Source: Mansonella perstans (Eukaryota > Nematoda > Chromadorea > Rhabditida > Onchocercidae). From it: a stretch of DNA of 64,000 nt. The notes beneath the pieces were generated by a model that saw nothing but the letters and a program-made list of their open reading frames with translations, did no database searches and had not been told where the DNA came from. Positions 1 to 13,068 of the stretch are shown piece after piece. The first letter of the stretch is position 1. Every line of letters begins with the position of its first letter. A program made the translations under genes and the position numbers. The stretch lies in assembly GCA_037074765.1 (NCBI GenBank), contig JBAMDO010000050.1, positions 62,001 to 126,000 of the forward strand, in the 5' to 3' direction.

Positions 1-695
1 CAACAAATTAATTGTATTTTTAAGTATGCAGAATTAACTTGTTGACCAAAAAGTTTGACCATTCCAAAATATTGCGTTGCGTGAAAGGAAATTAAGAAGG
101 GAGAAAATGGTCATGCTGTCACAAAAACATACTTCTGTGATTCCATTAAAGTTGCAGAAAGTTTTCTCGTATTTACATCATTTTCCTTAGAACGATGATG
201 TATTTACATCATTGTTCTATTAATTTCCAAGATTTATGAAGTTGCTTTGCATGAATGAAAATAGAAGGGAATAATTTGGGTGATATAATAAGAAGCGCAA
301 AAAAATCATACGATTAAGAAAAAAACATAGCATGAGGATAAATCTGAACAACAAAGCAATGAAAATAGGAATGAGAAGTTATTTGTTTCATTGTATCGTC
401 GTGATGAAAAATAGCTTAGGAGATAAAATGAGAAGATTCATTCATTCATTATCGTTACAAGCAGTACCAGGAATGTATCAGTAACTCAGAAATTCGGAAT
501 TTCAGAATAGTTTTGAGCAATGAATATGAATGAAATGGTGGATAGCTACAAGTTGAAGCCAACAAAAACCAGTCAATTCAATAGCAATAGGTTTTTTCGA
601 ATGGGTAACAGTTGAATCAAAAAATGTCTGCTTGCTGCCACACTGACTTTAAAATGTGCATATTTGAATTGACGGTCGCCTTTTTTTCTCTTCAG

Positions 696-971
696 AAAAA
701 GAACGACCCACTGAGAAATGTAGAAGTTGAACTTGAAGTTGGAGATGAGAAGAGAGGAGAGAAGAGAGGACGTATAGCAGATACTTCCCTGCAAAAAAAT
801 GAGCAGACACATTCGGCACCAGGCACCGAACAAATAGAAATATATGTCCCTGAGTATACACAACGTCATATCACTCAGTTTTCACAATATAACTTTTTCG
901 GCAATTTGTTTTATGGATCATATATGATCTCAGGGAAATTGTTGGTTCCGTTTTCGCAGTTTGTTTACTGA
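696..971 (+). CDS. possible terminal exon, unknown gene
   Basis: This 91-codon open frame begins right after a pyrimidine tract ending TTCAG (acceptor at 694-695) and runs to a TGA at 969-971. The predicted peptide is charged and Glu/Lys/Arg-rich in its first 35 residues and aromatic near the end. I do not recognise a family. If real it would be a last exon whose upstream part lies left of the window or in the first 690 bases. The good acceptor and the open frame are what I see; that it is coding is inference. It could equally be chance in AT-rich DNA. Confidence 0.22.
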   Translation, partial: KKNDPLRNVEVELEVGDEKRGEKRGRIADTSLQKNEQTHSAPGTEQIEIYVPEYTQRHITQFSQYNFFGNLFYGSYMISGKLLVPFSQFVY

Positions 972-1346
972 CAGTTTCTTTTTCTTTTATTACATCCAAT
1001 TCTTTATATTATATTTTATCAATATAAATGGATAGATGGTTCGAAGTAAAATCAAAAGAGATCCACGTTTGCAAATCCAATTTACAAGGTTTGAGTATTG
1101 TCAAATTTGAAATCATTCTTTGATTGAAATCTTTTTCTTTTTTCATCTTGAAAATCGTTGAAATCAAAAATTTCATCGAATTTGATTGTATTTTATGGCA
1201 AAGTTATAAAGTACGGTGATCAGAAAGTGAACGCTTTGAATCTTATGACTGAATTGTTGATTCTTGGTAAATCTACACAAAGTGGCGTGTTCGAACATGA
1301 AGCTTTGTTTCTAATTTGTCTTTTCATTAATTATTTGTATCTATCG

Positions 1347-1498
1347 AGACTAATGAAAATGATGGCATGCAAACTAATTCGACACTATCAAACAATACCT
1401 GTAATAAGCTTAACAGCAGAAATACGGCGCTCAAAGAAGTTATAAATAGTCTGAACTGTCTTTGCAAAGACCCTGTGGGAAATTTCCGAGAGTCATAA
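1347..1498 (+). other. weak open stretch, possible exon
   Basis: An open frame of about 50 codons follows an AG near 1350 and ends at a TAA at about 1495-1498. The peptide is Asn/Ser/Thr-rich and contains several Cys. A competing open frame (1158-1445) overlaps it. I could not join it in phase to a credible upstream exon, so it stays a low-grade candidate. Confidence 0.12.
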
Positions 1499-1961
1499 TA
1501 TCAGTTTTTCAGTATCGATTCTTTCAAATTAAAATGCTTGTGAAATAAATGATTTGGACAAATGCTTTGTCAAAATCACATACTGTCGGCGCATTGTATA
1601 GAATCTCTTGCTTATAACCAAGCTAATTTATGTCGAAATATTGTAACCTTTCGTCTTTAATACTCTATGTGCGATTTCAAAAAAAAATTAAAACAGTCAT
1701 CCTCTGCTTAATTCCCAAAGGTTATATTGAAATGTTGTAAGCCAAACTTATCCTCGCTATAAAAGGTGGCATCTACCCAAAAGCTTTATCCTTTCACGTC
1801 AGTCCTTATGCACCATCCTTCGACAGCTTCTTTTTGCTCTTCACTTTGTCCCATCATTATTTGTTGACACGCTTTCGATTAATTTTCTACACCGTTACGC
1901 TCATTTTTGGTTATCGTTATTCTTTCTTAAATTGTACCATTGTGTCAGTACTTGCACAGTA

Positions 1962-2171
1962 ATGTTTAATCATCCAAGTTTGAGACTGAGACAAGCATCA
2001 ACACAAAGTCCTCCCATCGAAAGTGAGTAAGCTACAAAAGGTTTGTGCCCTCACATACAGTTCAACTACAAGACTTCGTCCGCAGGGGATATTTCACAGC
2101 AAGTCCCCCTTGGTCATAAGATAACAGGGACAAGGCGGTCGAATGAAACAAGTTCCGAACAATGCATTTGA
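1962..2171 (+). CDS. candidate small two-exon gene, unknown
   Basis: ATG at 1962 opens a 61-nt exon ending at a good GTGAGT donor (2023). A 63-nt intron ends in CGCAG, and exon 2 (2086-2171) continues in phase to a TGA. Together they give exactly 49 codons (48 aa). The peptide starts MFNHPSLRLR and has no hydrophobic segment. A TATAAAA box lies at about 1760, roughly 200 bp upstream. I do not recognise a family. Phase agreement and splice signals support it; the short length and lack of homology argue for caution. Confidence 0.3.
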
Positions 2172-5099
2172 ATTTGAAATAATTAGTTGGTGGATTTTAA
2201 TGTGTTTGCTTTACACCACAGATGAGACTACTTATTGGTTGTAGCTTATATCGACTGCGCAAAAGAGACTAACGATTTCAACATTAAAGCACTGTGTTTA
2301 ATGTACTGTGTTTAACGCCAGTTCTGAACCATGATCAGGACCACTAAATCTGCCAAAGAACTGCTAGCAGTATGTTTTACTTTTCTTAAAATAGCTAGAA
2401 TTTTCATGTTCTAATACTAGTTTGCATATTCACTCTTGAGCTCAAATGAAATTGCTAGATCAAACTTTTTTTTCGAGAAACTAAATTGTTTAGTTGGTAT
2501 TATGCAGTTGTAAGTCAAAAAAATTAGAAATTGAAGGTTTAATAAGGTTCCTTTATCTCAAAGTTAGATATTGACTCTAACAAAGAAATGTAAATCAAAT
2601 CTGATATTTTGAAAACACTTGAGAAAGTTATGGTATTCGCTATTTTCCTGCTGGTAAAATTGTCGAGTAAGGCCTAGTCATTAGTAATTGCAAAAGGAAT
2701 GGCTTTGAATCCTTTATTTGAAAAAACTTTGAGATTCAGTATTTAAAAATATTTGTATTAGATGCAAAAAAAACTCATGCAGATAATTAGTAGCGCATTC
2801 TCTTTGTTAACAAAGAAAGCCTACAGATTTAGCACAGCACTGCAAGAGTTGCAGATATCTTAAGCGGATCTAGACTGGATCAATAAACGATATTTTTAGA
2901 CCATCAGTTTTGATATTATCATACAAAAAAATTAAATTCAATAACGCTGAACATTACTGAAGTATTCAGCAACTTAGATCATGCTGTTGAAAATATTCCG
3001 ATGACAAGTTGTCGTCTGCATCAACCTCTTCGTAAAATTCAGGCCCTCTGTAGATCTGTGAATCCTTCCCTATAATTAATATAGTTCGAAAAAATTATTA
3101 CATGTGACAGTAGCGTTGCATAACCAAATTTGCCAACTTTAATTTACTCAAACGAAAGTCTCTTGAAGTCTCCCGACTGTGTCAACATCGGACAGAAAAT
3201 GTCAAATAAACAAAATTTATGGTTGGTGCCGTTATGCCTCTTGTTGCAACTACTGAAATGAACAAGCTGCGATATTATTCATCTTCGTCACAAGAAATGA
3301 AATACTCTGAATGAATTCTAAGCTAAACAGATGGCGGAATGCAATTATTCATGATGAACAGATTTAGAAATTGGTAGTAAACCAAGGTGTTTAATTAATT
3401 AAGCATTTTTCCAAAATCTTTAAGCAAATTGCGAAAAATTTACCACAAACATAAAAACTAAGCCAAAATGATGATAAAGTAGTGCTGTAAACCAGTACTT
3501 TAAAATCAGCATCATTTCATAAATAGCACAGTAATTAAAATGGTTTTGCTATCGAAGTATGCAGTCATACAGAGCATAATGCGAAAACATATTAGTATGT
3601 TGTATAAATATCAACATATGATATAGTGTTTTAATCATAATTTCAAATCCAACAGAAATGAACCTCTAAGACAAGATATGAGATGCTGACGAGATTACGA
3701 AGAGTTTCATAAATCAAATAAATAAGATAAATAATAAAATGATTTTACAATGATTATGTCAAGAACTTTTTGGCTCAACTGTCAAACTAAAGGAAAATCC
3801 TCTTAGTTTTTTAAATGGAAGTACGTACTTTGTGGAAATTTCAGTGGCAGTGATTTTTAGCCCGAATCCAAATAAGTTTAATAATTCCTCTGCTTCATTA
3901 TAAAACGTGAGAATGTAACAATTTTAACGGAGATCTGCAAAACTGCAATACATTATGAAATCTGTTGCAATCTAAAAAAGGTTTTCTGCACCCCAAAGAC
4001 TATCGGTTTAGTTATTCAAGTAAGATGCCTTCTGAAAATGATAGAGTTGTTCGTTGACTGCATATGCAAATAGGTCCAAAGGTTAAGTGGATTAAATCGA
4101 CTTCTCGTGTCATTTCAACTGAAAATAATTAGGGCTGTCTGAGACAGTATTTTCAAGCAAACGTAATTACTGACAGCACAGAGATAAAAAAAGTACAGCC
4201 TTTGTTCATTGTTCAGCCATTGTAATATTTCATTAGAAAAAAAAAAAATTTGGGACAAGTGGAGAATCTTTTCCCGGTAACTATATGGAAATTCTTTGTA
4301 CAAAATAGTAATATTCAGTGCTATTCGATTTCAGGAAAATAAAGTGAATTTTAAAAATTGTTGAAATAAGTTAAGGAACCTACAAAAAGTTCTTATAGCT
4401 ACATATAGATATTGAAAACGTCAGTGCAAATCCTGCTTTCAAAAATTTCATTATTTTTCCGAAGCCAGAGCTCAAGGTACACTTCTATTACTTATTACAA
4501 ATGTTTTGTGATTCCATGGTGACATCAAAAATTGAAATTTCAGATGTGTAATCTAATACTTTCAGTTTCCTTTTGGTGAAAAGAATTTGGTAAAAATTTC
4601 TGATGAACAATGGCGGCTGTTAAGTAAAATATTTTAAAAAAAAATAAAAATGTTGGAAAATGCACCTTATTAGGATTCAATTGAAAATCTCATTAACAAA
4701 ACATCAGTGATAGAATTTTTGCAAACAAAGTTTCAAAAATTTTGAATTGTAGGTCACGAAACGAGTTTTTTGTTTTCATGATAATAGAGAGAACAGTGAG
4801 CGAAAAGCAGCGGTAGTAGTAGAAGTAGCACGAGACTGGTCAGTATCTGGATTTGTGCGCGTAGTGCGCGTATGTAATCAGTTAGTTTCTGGATGCAGCA
4901 CATTTAATGCATGCGTGCATTGATTTTTGAAATTCGGAAACAGATGAGAGACACTGCTGATATAATGATATGGAAAGAAAAGTGGGATAAAAACGGTAAG
5001 TTATGAGAAACAAAGGAGGATAAGAAGGAAGTTTGTTGAGCAACAGCAGCAAGGCACTCTCCGCAAAATTCATGAACGACATTACCAGAAATGTTCATA
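2172..5099. other. intergenic, upstream of MAM gene
   Basis: About 2.9 kb of AT-rich sequence with only short open frames that lack usable splice partners. I see no RNA gene or mobile element. The last 300 bp before 5100 is somewhat less AT-rich and holds a short direct repeat of GTGCGCGTA (about 4855-4872). It is the natural promoter region for the gene that starts at 5100. Confidence 0.5.
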
Positions 5100-8000
5100 A
5101 TGTACTCCTCTTTAATAGTCCTGTTCCTTCTTTTTCCATCAGGTATTATTATCTCTCTATAATTTTTTGATCAAACTTTCGATATCAGTACTCACTTTTA
5201 AATTTTTTTTCGGATTCTTTACTGGATAAAAAGAAAAAAACATATTTTAGTGAGCTATCTCTTTGAGTTTAACATTGCTTTTCACTATTTGTTTATTATT
5301 TTATTTAAAATTTGTTCCAATAATTAAGAATTTAACGCAGTATAATTCGTTGGAATCATTTCATTTACCGCAATTAGTTGCAGTTTTGGAAATGTAAATA
5401 CCAATTTATTTCATTTTCATGAATTGATAACGATTGCAGGAAATGGATGCATGGCTGGATACGGCTATGAGCGAATGAAATTGAAAGAGTATCTCGGAAT
5501 TGAATGGATTGAAGACGGTTTTCATGAAACCGGTAAGAATGATGACAGTGGCTATGTCTTTTTAAAATAGGGAAAGATTGCATCAATTTTCTAACGAGTT
5601 TTTCAACGGAACGGAGTGGTCAAAGTTAGAAAACAAAGTGACAGTGGAAAATGAACAAGCATGATAGTTAGCTGTTCCTTTTTCCTGAAATTCTAATGGT
5701 ATTATAACAATAATAAAATTTGTATCTCTACCAGAATCTATTTCTTCCTTTTCAAGGATTGCTGAAATTCATTCAGGTGAACGTGACAATAAACCGATTC
5801 GGCATGCTAATGATTTGGACTGTACATTTGATGATATAAAAAAATGTCAATGGCGTAATGTTAGGGAGAACGAAGGACTTGATTCCCTCGACTTCCATTT
5901 ATTTGAAAAAATAGATTCTAAAGAATTTCCTGTGCTACAAGTCCGACCAGGACCAAGTCGCCTTCAACGAGGTTTGGGCAGCTCAAGATTGGATTTAAAA
6001 ATAATTACATTACGATTTAAAAATAATTACATTGCTACATGTAAAAGATACAGTGATGTTTTGAATAATTATCATTGATCATTTTTTTTTTTCCCCGAAA
6101 CACTGCATTTGCGATCAGTTATTTTTAAGATCGAATAAAACTTCGTCGAATACTTACAACAAAAGAATGGTGATTGGGAAGTGTAGGAAGTGATGCGATA
6201 GACTCGTGAAATTTCTCATTAAGTTGAAGATATTACCATGGCTTGCCTTTTAATGAACAAGAGCTAAAACTATCGGCAGTCTATAAAATGGGAAATTAAA
6301 CAAAATGAATTTTTGAGCAGTTTTAGAAGATGAGGTTGTGAACAGTGCTGAATTATATGACAGTCTTGGCAATTGATTTGCATAAATTAATCGCAGAAAA
6401 GGTGTTCAATTTTCAGGTGATAAACTTTTGTTTACTGGAGATCGAAAACAAGAGGAACAAACCGCTATCTTGAAAAGTTCACCAATTCTTTGTCAGAACA
6501 ATACTGGCATCCTCACTTTCACGTCTGTTTCCCTTTCACGCAGAATTAATTTACTCATAACTAATTTTCAGAGCCTGTAAATTCTGAAAATTTTGCAATC
6601 AGCGATGTTTTCATTGAGCATTTGCGTACATCGTTAAAATTTATTAAATTAATCAGACAGAGTATGGTATAAGAACTTGCCCATAGGTTTTGGTTATACA
6701 ATGGTGGACGGCTAGAAGTGTTGTTGCTGAAACAGAGAAAAGGTCAGCTTGTTATATTGCCAGAAAAACCTTTCGTTGACTGTGGTACGGTATTGCTTAA
6801 TACCGAATGCACAGTTGAAATTCCACCACGCGATGAAGAATTCAGGTATGACAGCTTTGTCCATTTTAGTTGTTTTGTCTATATTCTTAACTCGAAAGTG
6901 AGGCTTCAACTAAGAATATCTTCCTCGCACATCATTTTGAAAGCCATCAAACTTTGAAACTGTAAACTTTCAGCCTTTCTAAACATATTTTTTATTCATA
7001 ATTTTGTCAAAATTTGATACTTTTTTTCATATAGCATTGGGATCAAGGCATATAATATAGCAAATCGTGAAGGTTCATTTGTCATGGTCGACAATATCGT
7101 TTATCGGGCCTCTTTATGCAGAATTTCAAATATGTTCTTCTTATTACCCTTTTTTTTTTGTCTTTCAAAATTAAACTCATTCCAAATCTTATCAATTTTT
7201 TAAGTAAGCAACAATATTTTCGCAGGCAGCTTCATATTCATATTGTTCACAATTTGAGGAGAATATTTATTGATCATAATGCAACATGTGATTTGAATAT
7301 TTTTGCTTGCAGTTGATTTGGGCGAGAATTTTCGAGGTCGACCCTTCATTACGTCCTATAAAAGAAATCTTGTTAGAGCAGCTCATGAATTGAACTGCAG
7401 CAATTTTACTTCAAAATGTCGGTGGCGCACAGTTGGCCATGCGTTAGAGGTTATTTAAAGTCGATTTTCGGAGCATTTTCTTCGTTATAGGCAGTGTATT
7501 TGTACGAAAATAAAATTGATTATGCTCTAATCAAATTTTTAGAATCTGATGCAATCCAAAAGTTTTTGAATTTCATTTGTCCAGAAGTGATTCAAAAATT
7601 CTACAGATGTGGCAAGTAGCCGATGAGTCACCAAGCAGTGAATTAATGTTTAATGCAACAGGTGCTTTACCAGTACCTGAAGCACCCTTTCTATTCATGT
7701 ACATTGAGCAGAATCGCCATGGTCCTTTTAATGTGTTACAATCTGATCCAATTGACTGCCAAACAGCGAACACATCTAAATTTAACTTCAGGTTGATATT
7801 TCCTCATTTTAGATTCTGTAGTATAGATCGATTTTTTTGTAATTAAAACAGTGTATGAAGCAAGAGCAAATGCTGGAGACATCGAATACCTTAATGCTTA
7901 CCTTCCGGTACAATTCCCGGTCCTTATCGTTCCACCCATTTGTTGTTATTTCAAACTTTTTACTGATGAGTGAAATATGAGAGTAGATTCTGGACAACTC

Positions 8001-10851
8001 GTGATGTGGTTTTGGAAATTTGTGTTCGGGATCGTTCGTTAAATATGGCGGAATGTCATTTGGCACCTATGGCCTTATCACCTGCTCTTGTTAGCATGAA
8101 ATTCAACAAGCTGTCGACGTTCTCAGTGACTTTCCAAATTTTTTTTTAACAGCGAGTTAACCAAACTTAGTATATATGTTAGATCATGAATTAGTTTTCG
8201 TTCTTTTTGCAACTGATTCGTATTTGCGAAGATAATGAGAGATTTCCCTTAATTGGCAAAGTAAAATAGTAAAATAGAAATCAAAAATAGCATATTAATG
8301 AATCTTCTGTGACTATATTTGTTATATTTCAGTTAAAAAAGTTTCTTTTTGCAGCTAACAGTTGAAGTGAAAAGTATTAACAACGATTACGACAACTTTA
8401 TTGCAATCGATGACATAAGTTATGAAGCAACATTTTGTAGTGAAGCAGTAGATGCTTGGGATCTCGGTGGCAATTTTTATCCAATACCAATGCTTAGTGC
8501 CCTAATACAAAGACCAATATTTTCAGCCAAAGTAAAAAAAAACTTCATACTGAAATTATCTTTTTGCAAACATGATCGATGTCAGTGAAATTGAGTTCCG
8601 TGACTGTATTTCAAATCAAATACTCCAGTTTTAAACATTTTTGAAGCCCATTTTTTATTTCAAATTTCTTCATAACTTTTTGCGTTCCTGCTTATATAAG
8701 CTTTTAAAAAACTTCCGTAAATTTAATAATTAATGTTTAATTTATGGGATTTGGATTGTTCATTTGAAAGACGCGCTGTAGACTGCATGTGGGCAAATCA
8801 TGAACAAGCAAAGCCGTCATGGCAGATCGGTACCTCACCGCTTGATAAACACAAATTTATTTCTCTTACTGGTAGCTCCGAATTGCCAGGTAAGGTTTAC
8901 TTATAATAAAACAGCTGTGCAGCTACTACTGAAGAATATGAAAACAAACAATTACCTTTCTTCAGATGGCGAATTTGCAGTAGTCCGACTGAAAGCTGGA
9001 CAAGCATCAACGCTAATCACCGAGCCAATCCGATGTATTATTAGTCAAGCTACACTTTCATTTAGGTCTTGTCAACATATCAAAAATTGAATTTATTAAC
9101 CTAAGAATTCGAGAACATGCCTGTGTGAACTGATTATTCACAAGTGATAGAGGCTATTGATATCAGCAAGGATGCCGTTTGACGCTTTAAAAAAATACTT
9201 GCCTTTCATGAGCGACACGATTCCTTTTGCAATTAATCACTATTGCTAGCCTCTTATCGAGGAAATTTGTTCCTCTTATTATCAGTTTAAAATTTTTGTA
9301 AAAACATGACCTTACACTAATCAGTGATCAAAATAAATGAAATATTGCTTTTATCACATAGATTAATAAAAACATTTTCTTGGTGTATAAATCCTAGAAT
9401 TTTAAAGCAAAATTTAGGTTTTCGGGCTTCAACTTTACAGTTTTCTAAGCAGAAATTCTTTCGTAGCACTTTGACTTCTCAAAAGAAAAAAAGATGAAAA
9501 ACACTTTAGATTCTGGCTTAGCGGCGACACACGTCTAGATGTTTGCTTGCTTGAGGATAAGGTCGCGGAAGCGGTTGACTGCCAAAAAATAATTCTAAAA
9601 CAGCCGGGGCCTGCGCTTATTGATTTACCCAAAATAAATCATCCAGTACGGATTGCTTTGAAAGCTGAATCATCTTCTCAAGGAATGGCACTAATTGACG
9701 ATCTAGTAGCTACGGTAAGAACCATATTAGTGAAGCGGTTTCAAGTTAGAAATAATATAATAATAAAATTTTGGTAGTTTACTGAGAATAATTTATAATG
9801 TTTGCATTAAAGAAGGCTTTAAGATTCCAAAAAAAATTGCTTGTCTGATGAAAAAAATCGAAAAAAAAGGTTTAAAAAAAGATTAACGTATTTCGAGTTT
9901 TCTTCATCGGTACATCATTTTCTCTAGAAATCCAAGTTTGGAATCAAAATTAATCCATGAAAATTTGTCATGAAATGAGATATTCAGAGCATTTTCAGGG
10001 TGACATATGTCCGTCAGTAATACGTCACCACGGCGTGCGTATATTTGGTTCTGGATTAGCTCAAGTACCTGATCCAAATGTTTGCCGACTTCTTTCTTGC
10101 AACTTTAAGGAAGGTAAAAAATATATCCTCCTTGTTTACTAATTGGACTTACATACTGAAAATTAATTACCGAGATCACTTTTTGAAATTTCAGGTCAAA
10201 CATGTTTATATAATTCTGGTCGAGTTGCTTTATCTCAAAGTAACTTTAAAGCACGAGATGGTGCCGTTACCGCATTTTTATTTAAAAAAGGCAAAGTAGC
10301 AGTGCTCGAATCACCAATTTTCCGTCTAAATGCAGCCGCGAGGATTCATTTTTTGTATCGCAGTGATGTAAGTTTCTCTCCGCATATCTATCTCAAAGCT
10401 TATGAATGAATTTCTTCAAAATTTGCTTGAAGAATGCATTAAGTAACGAAATTCATTTGGCATTAATTAGGCAGTCACTTCATAAATAGTTTTGTTAGGA
10501 TATTTTTAGAAAAAAAAAAAAAAGTAAGTAAATTGATGCAGAACAATTAAGAACAAATCGGAAGAATGGCTTCCAGTGTTAACCGAGATTTCCGTAAAAC
10601 ATTGTTTCCAGGCGAATGCTTCTGCAATATTTGTATGTCATGATAGTATTAGCCGAGAGCTGGATAGCTGTTTCAAAATTAGAGGAGACAGTGCAGGACA
10701 TGGCTGGCATCATGATTTCATGGAAGTACTACCCAGTGATACAAAGTTTTACATGATCGCAAAGTTAGTTGATAATTCTAAAAGTGCCCGTGTTTCCATT
10801 ACAAACATTACTGTTACAGACATTAACAATAATGTTGCTTGTTCACTATAG
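5100..10851 (+). CDS. secreted protein with four MAM-like repeats
   Basis: Probable extracellular adhesion or matrix protein. I read 16 exons: 5100-5142, 5440-5532, 5777-5971, 6417-6522, 6687-6845, 7035-~7128, 7313-7442, 7585-7791, 7987-8089, 8355-8531, 8748-8889, 8966-9065, 9510-9714, 9999-10113, 10195-10367 and 10612-10851. They encode about 760 aa. Exon 1 is a signal peptide (MYSSLIVLFLLFPS). Four repeats of about 160 aa follow. Each has an N-terminal Cys pair around a Trp (CTFDD...CQW, NCSNF...CRW, DCSFE...CMW), a LTFTFW/FNFRFW/LSFRFW strand, and a closing VDNI/IDDI motif. The fourth is the most divergent. This is the MAM pattern (meprin/A5/PTPmu). There is no protease, kinase or phosphatase domain and no C-terminal membrane anchor, so it is probably secreted. 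Two oddities: the exon 6/7 junction cannot be closed in phase with GT-AG, and exon 11 follows GG instead of AG. Confidence 0.88.
5992..6035. repeat. 22-bp tandem duplication in MAM intron 3
   Basis: Two adjacent copies of a 22-bp unit beginning GATTTAAAAATAATTACATT, at 5992-6013 and 6014-6035, nearly identical. It is intronic, just downstream of the exon 3 donor. Probably a simple replication-slippage duplication. Confidence 0.85.
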
Positions 10852-12300
10852 AGCTAATGGTCTCTCTCGCCACAAAACTTCCAAACTTTGTTTGATAAAC
10901 AACGGTTTTATGGAGGAAAATTTTGATTCCTCAAATTTGTTCTCATTTATTTTAAACTTTGTTCTCCTTCATTGTTATCTAGAAGACTCAGATTGAATCA
11001 TTTACTTGCTCCAGAAATTTTGATAAAATGTAAAGAAAATTCGACAACAGTAACGGTCACGTTGGTTCCCAACTGTCCACGGACCATAGGCATTTAATCA
11101 CTTGCTTTCATTGATTTCTTGTTTTTAATTACGGGCAAAGCAAAAGAAAGGATATGAAATTTTGTTAGTGAAATTAAGACGAAGAAGATATAAGCGAACA
11201 ATGGGGTCGCTTTACAGTACAATATTACAGCAGGAATAAATCTCTATCGCCGAGATCGCCTTTGCGAATGCATGTACTTTGAGCAATAGTATTGACACCA
11301 AAATTACCCAACTTGTAAAAGAGATACAAGCTCAAATATCGCGCTGATGAAAATCAAAGTGATTTCCTATTAGAAATGTTCCTTCTTTATAATGTTACTT
11401 TAAGTTTAACCAATGTAAGTATTGATTGAAGTTTATTCTCGAACTAACAGAATTTATAATTTTTAAACTTTATGATCCCTGCTACAAAAAAGACCAAAAT
11501 AGACCCTACTTAAAAAAAGCTTAGGAAATCACCAAACGTTCTTGCTCACGTGACTTCAAACTAGTATTACATTAGAACGCATACATTATTATTACTCAGG
11601 ATACCTCAGAATAGTTTTTGTCTCGGAATAAAATCGCTTTCTCCACTTCCCATCATTGATCGTTAAAAGTCATCTCAAATATTCGTTCCTTAATAATTTT
11701 ATCGAAAGAATTCAAAAGACATAAATATGCCTGAAATTGTAATTGCAAACAAATCCATGCAAACTTGAACGTACATTATGAACGCAAAATAACTCTAGCG
11801 ATCCAAAGATTTCTACACATTATCCGTCAACTTAAAGAAAGGCAAAAGCAAAAGATTAGCTCCCACAATTTCGTGCACTGAATTGAATATTCCTATTCTA
11901 TTATCTTTATAACGAGTTATGAGCATTCTAGTCACTGCGGTCACTGCTATAACTAACGGCAAATTGCTGTCACGTTCAACTTTCTTTGTGATAATGACTC
12001 CATTTCAATCATGTAAGTCTACTTTTCACGAACTAATAAACAGTACCAGCGAAACGGCAACTTCTCAGTTTCTTGTCTGTGAAGAGCGAAACGGCCCAGG
12101 TCATGAAATTCTACTTTGCTGTCCTAATGACAGTGACATCTGCCAACGATGTTGTCGCGAAAGTCGCGAAATTTAAAATAAGATCATAAGGAATATTTTC
12201 CGTGATTTTACTTTTTGAATTTTTTTCACATACTATAATTAAGAATTATTCTCAAACTTTTATGTCATTATCTATAATTTATTTTACTATAATTACCTTT
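10852..12300. other. intergenic and 3' flank of MAM gene
   Basis: The sequence after the MAM stop at 10851 holds only short open frames, including one at 11919-12176. That one is Cys/Ser-rich but has no start context or splice partners that I trust. No gene is called here. Confidence 0.45.
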
Positions 12301-12314
12301 CATCGCCAGATCCC

Positions 12315-12875
12315 ATGTCTTCCCTTCACTATTTCTTATCTTATCACATCATGATTTGTCATATTAAGCCATTAATCGGCTTATATGAAAGGATTTCTGG
12401 CCATCAAATGACTAGATCCGCCTCTTCTTCTAGACTATATAAACTGTTACTCAAATTCCAATCTTCATTCCAAAACATTCCAAGTTGGATTCCAATCTTG
12501 ATTCCAAGATTCGTTCCAAGCAAGTATTCCAAGCTTCGCTCACGCTGTATTCTATTATTTATCATTCAACTCACTCTTCGTTTTAATAAAAGGGTTCAGT
12601 TACCCAACTTCGAGGTGTTCACACATTCAATACAACATACTCGATTCAACGCACTATCCTCAGTACAACGCAAAATTCCTAGAAACAAAAGATTAGGCTA
12701 CAAAAATTTTCCAGACAGTGGTTGTTGGATTTTCGATTTTAAAGAATTTATCTATTTCTTGCATCTAGAAAATCGTTTAATAGCAATCATTTGCAGGCGG
12801 AATAACATTAATTTTTATACTTTGTATCCAAAAATGATTTTGTGCGCATCAGTTATTATCATATCATTTTATTAA
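12315..12875 (+). other. long orphan open frame, possibly non-coding or LTR-like
   Basis: This 186-codon open frame is long for DNA of this composition but does not look like a normal protein: it is rich in Ile, Phe, Ser, Arg and Tyr, with no recognisable domain. It spans a TATATAA box (about 12437), an imperfect array of ATTCCAA words (12454-12534) and an AATAAA at about 12586. That order of TATA box, repeats and polyadenylation signal resembles a promoter or a solo LTR more than a gene. I could not find clear terminal repeats or a target-site duplication. Either reading is inference. Confidence 0.2.
12454..12534. repeat. ATTCCAA word array
   Basis: About seven copies of ATTCCAA or GTTCCAA with irregular spacing of roughly 8 to 15 bp. 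The unit is not an exact tandem. It could be a decayed minisatellite or a cluster of binding sites. Confidence 0.75.
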
Positions 12876-12950
12876 GATTTCAAGTATGAAATTGCACATA
12901 AAAACACAACAATAAATCTGTTACTGTCTTAAATTTTTAAAAATAAATCA

Positions 12951-13068
12951 ATATACTGTTGATGCTTTACGATATACTGTTGTTTACAATTTTTACAATT
13001 TTCTACAATTGTTTACAAATTTTACGATATACTGTTGTTTACAATATACTGTTGATGCTTTATATTTT
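12951..13068. repeat. short direct-repeat cluster
   Basis: Interleaved copies of ATATACTGTTG, TTGTTTACAAT and GATGCTTTA occur. One 20-bp stretch beginning ACGATATACTGTTG appears twice (about 12969 and 13022). It looks like a small, slipped, AT-rich repeat with no coding sense. Confidence 0.8.

Noticed and set aside
7852..7917. Open stretch with NTLMLTFR resembling a MAM strand
   Set aside because: Splicing 7791 directly to 7987 gives FNFRFW in phase and the normal MAM order, so this segment is intronic.
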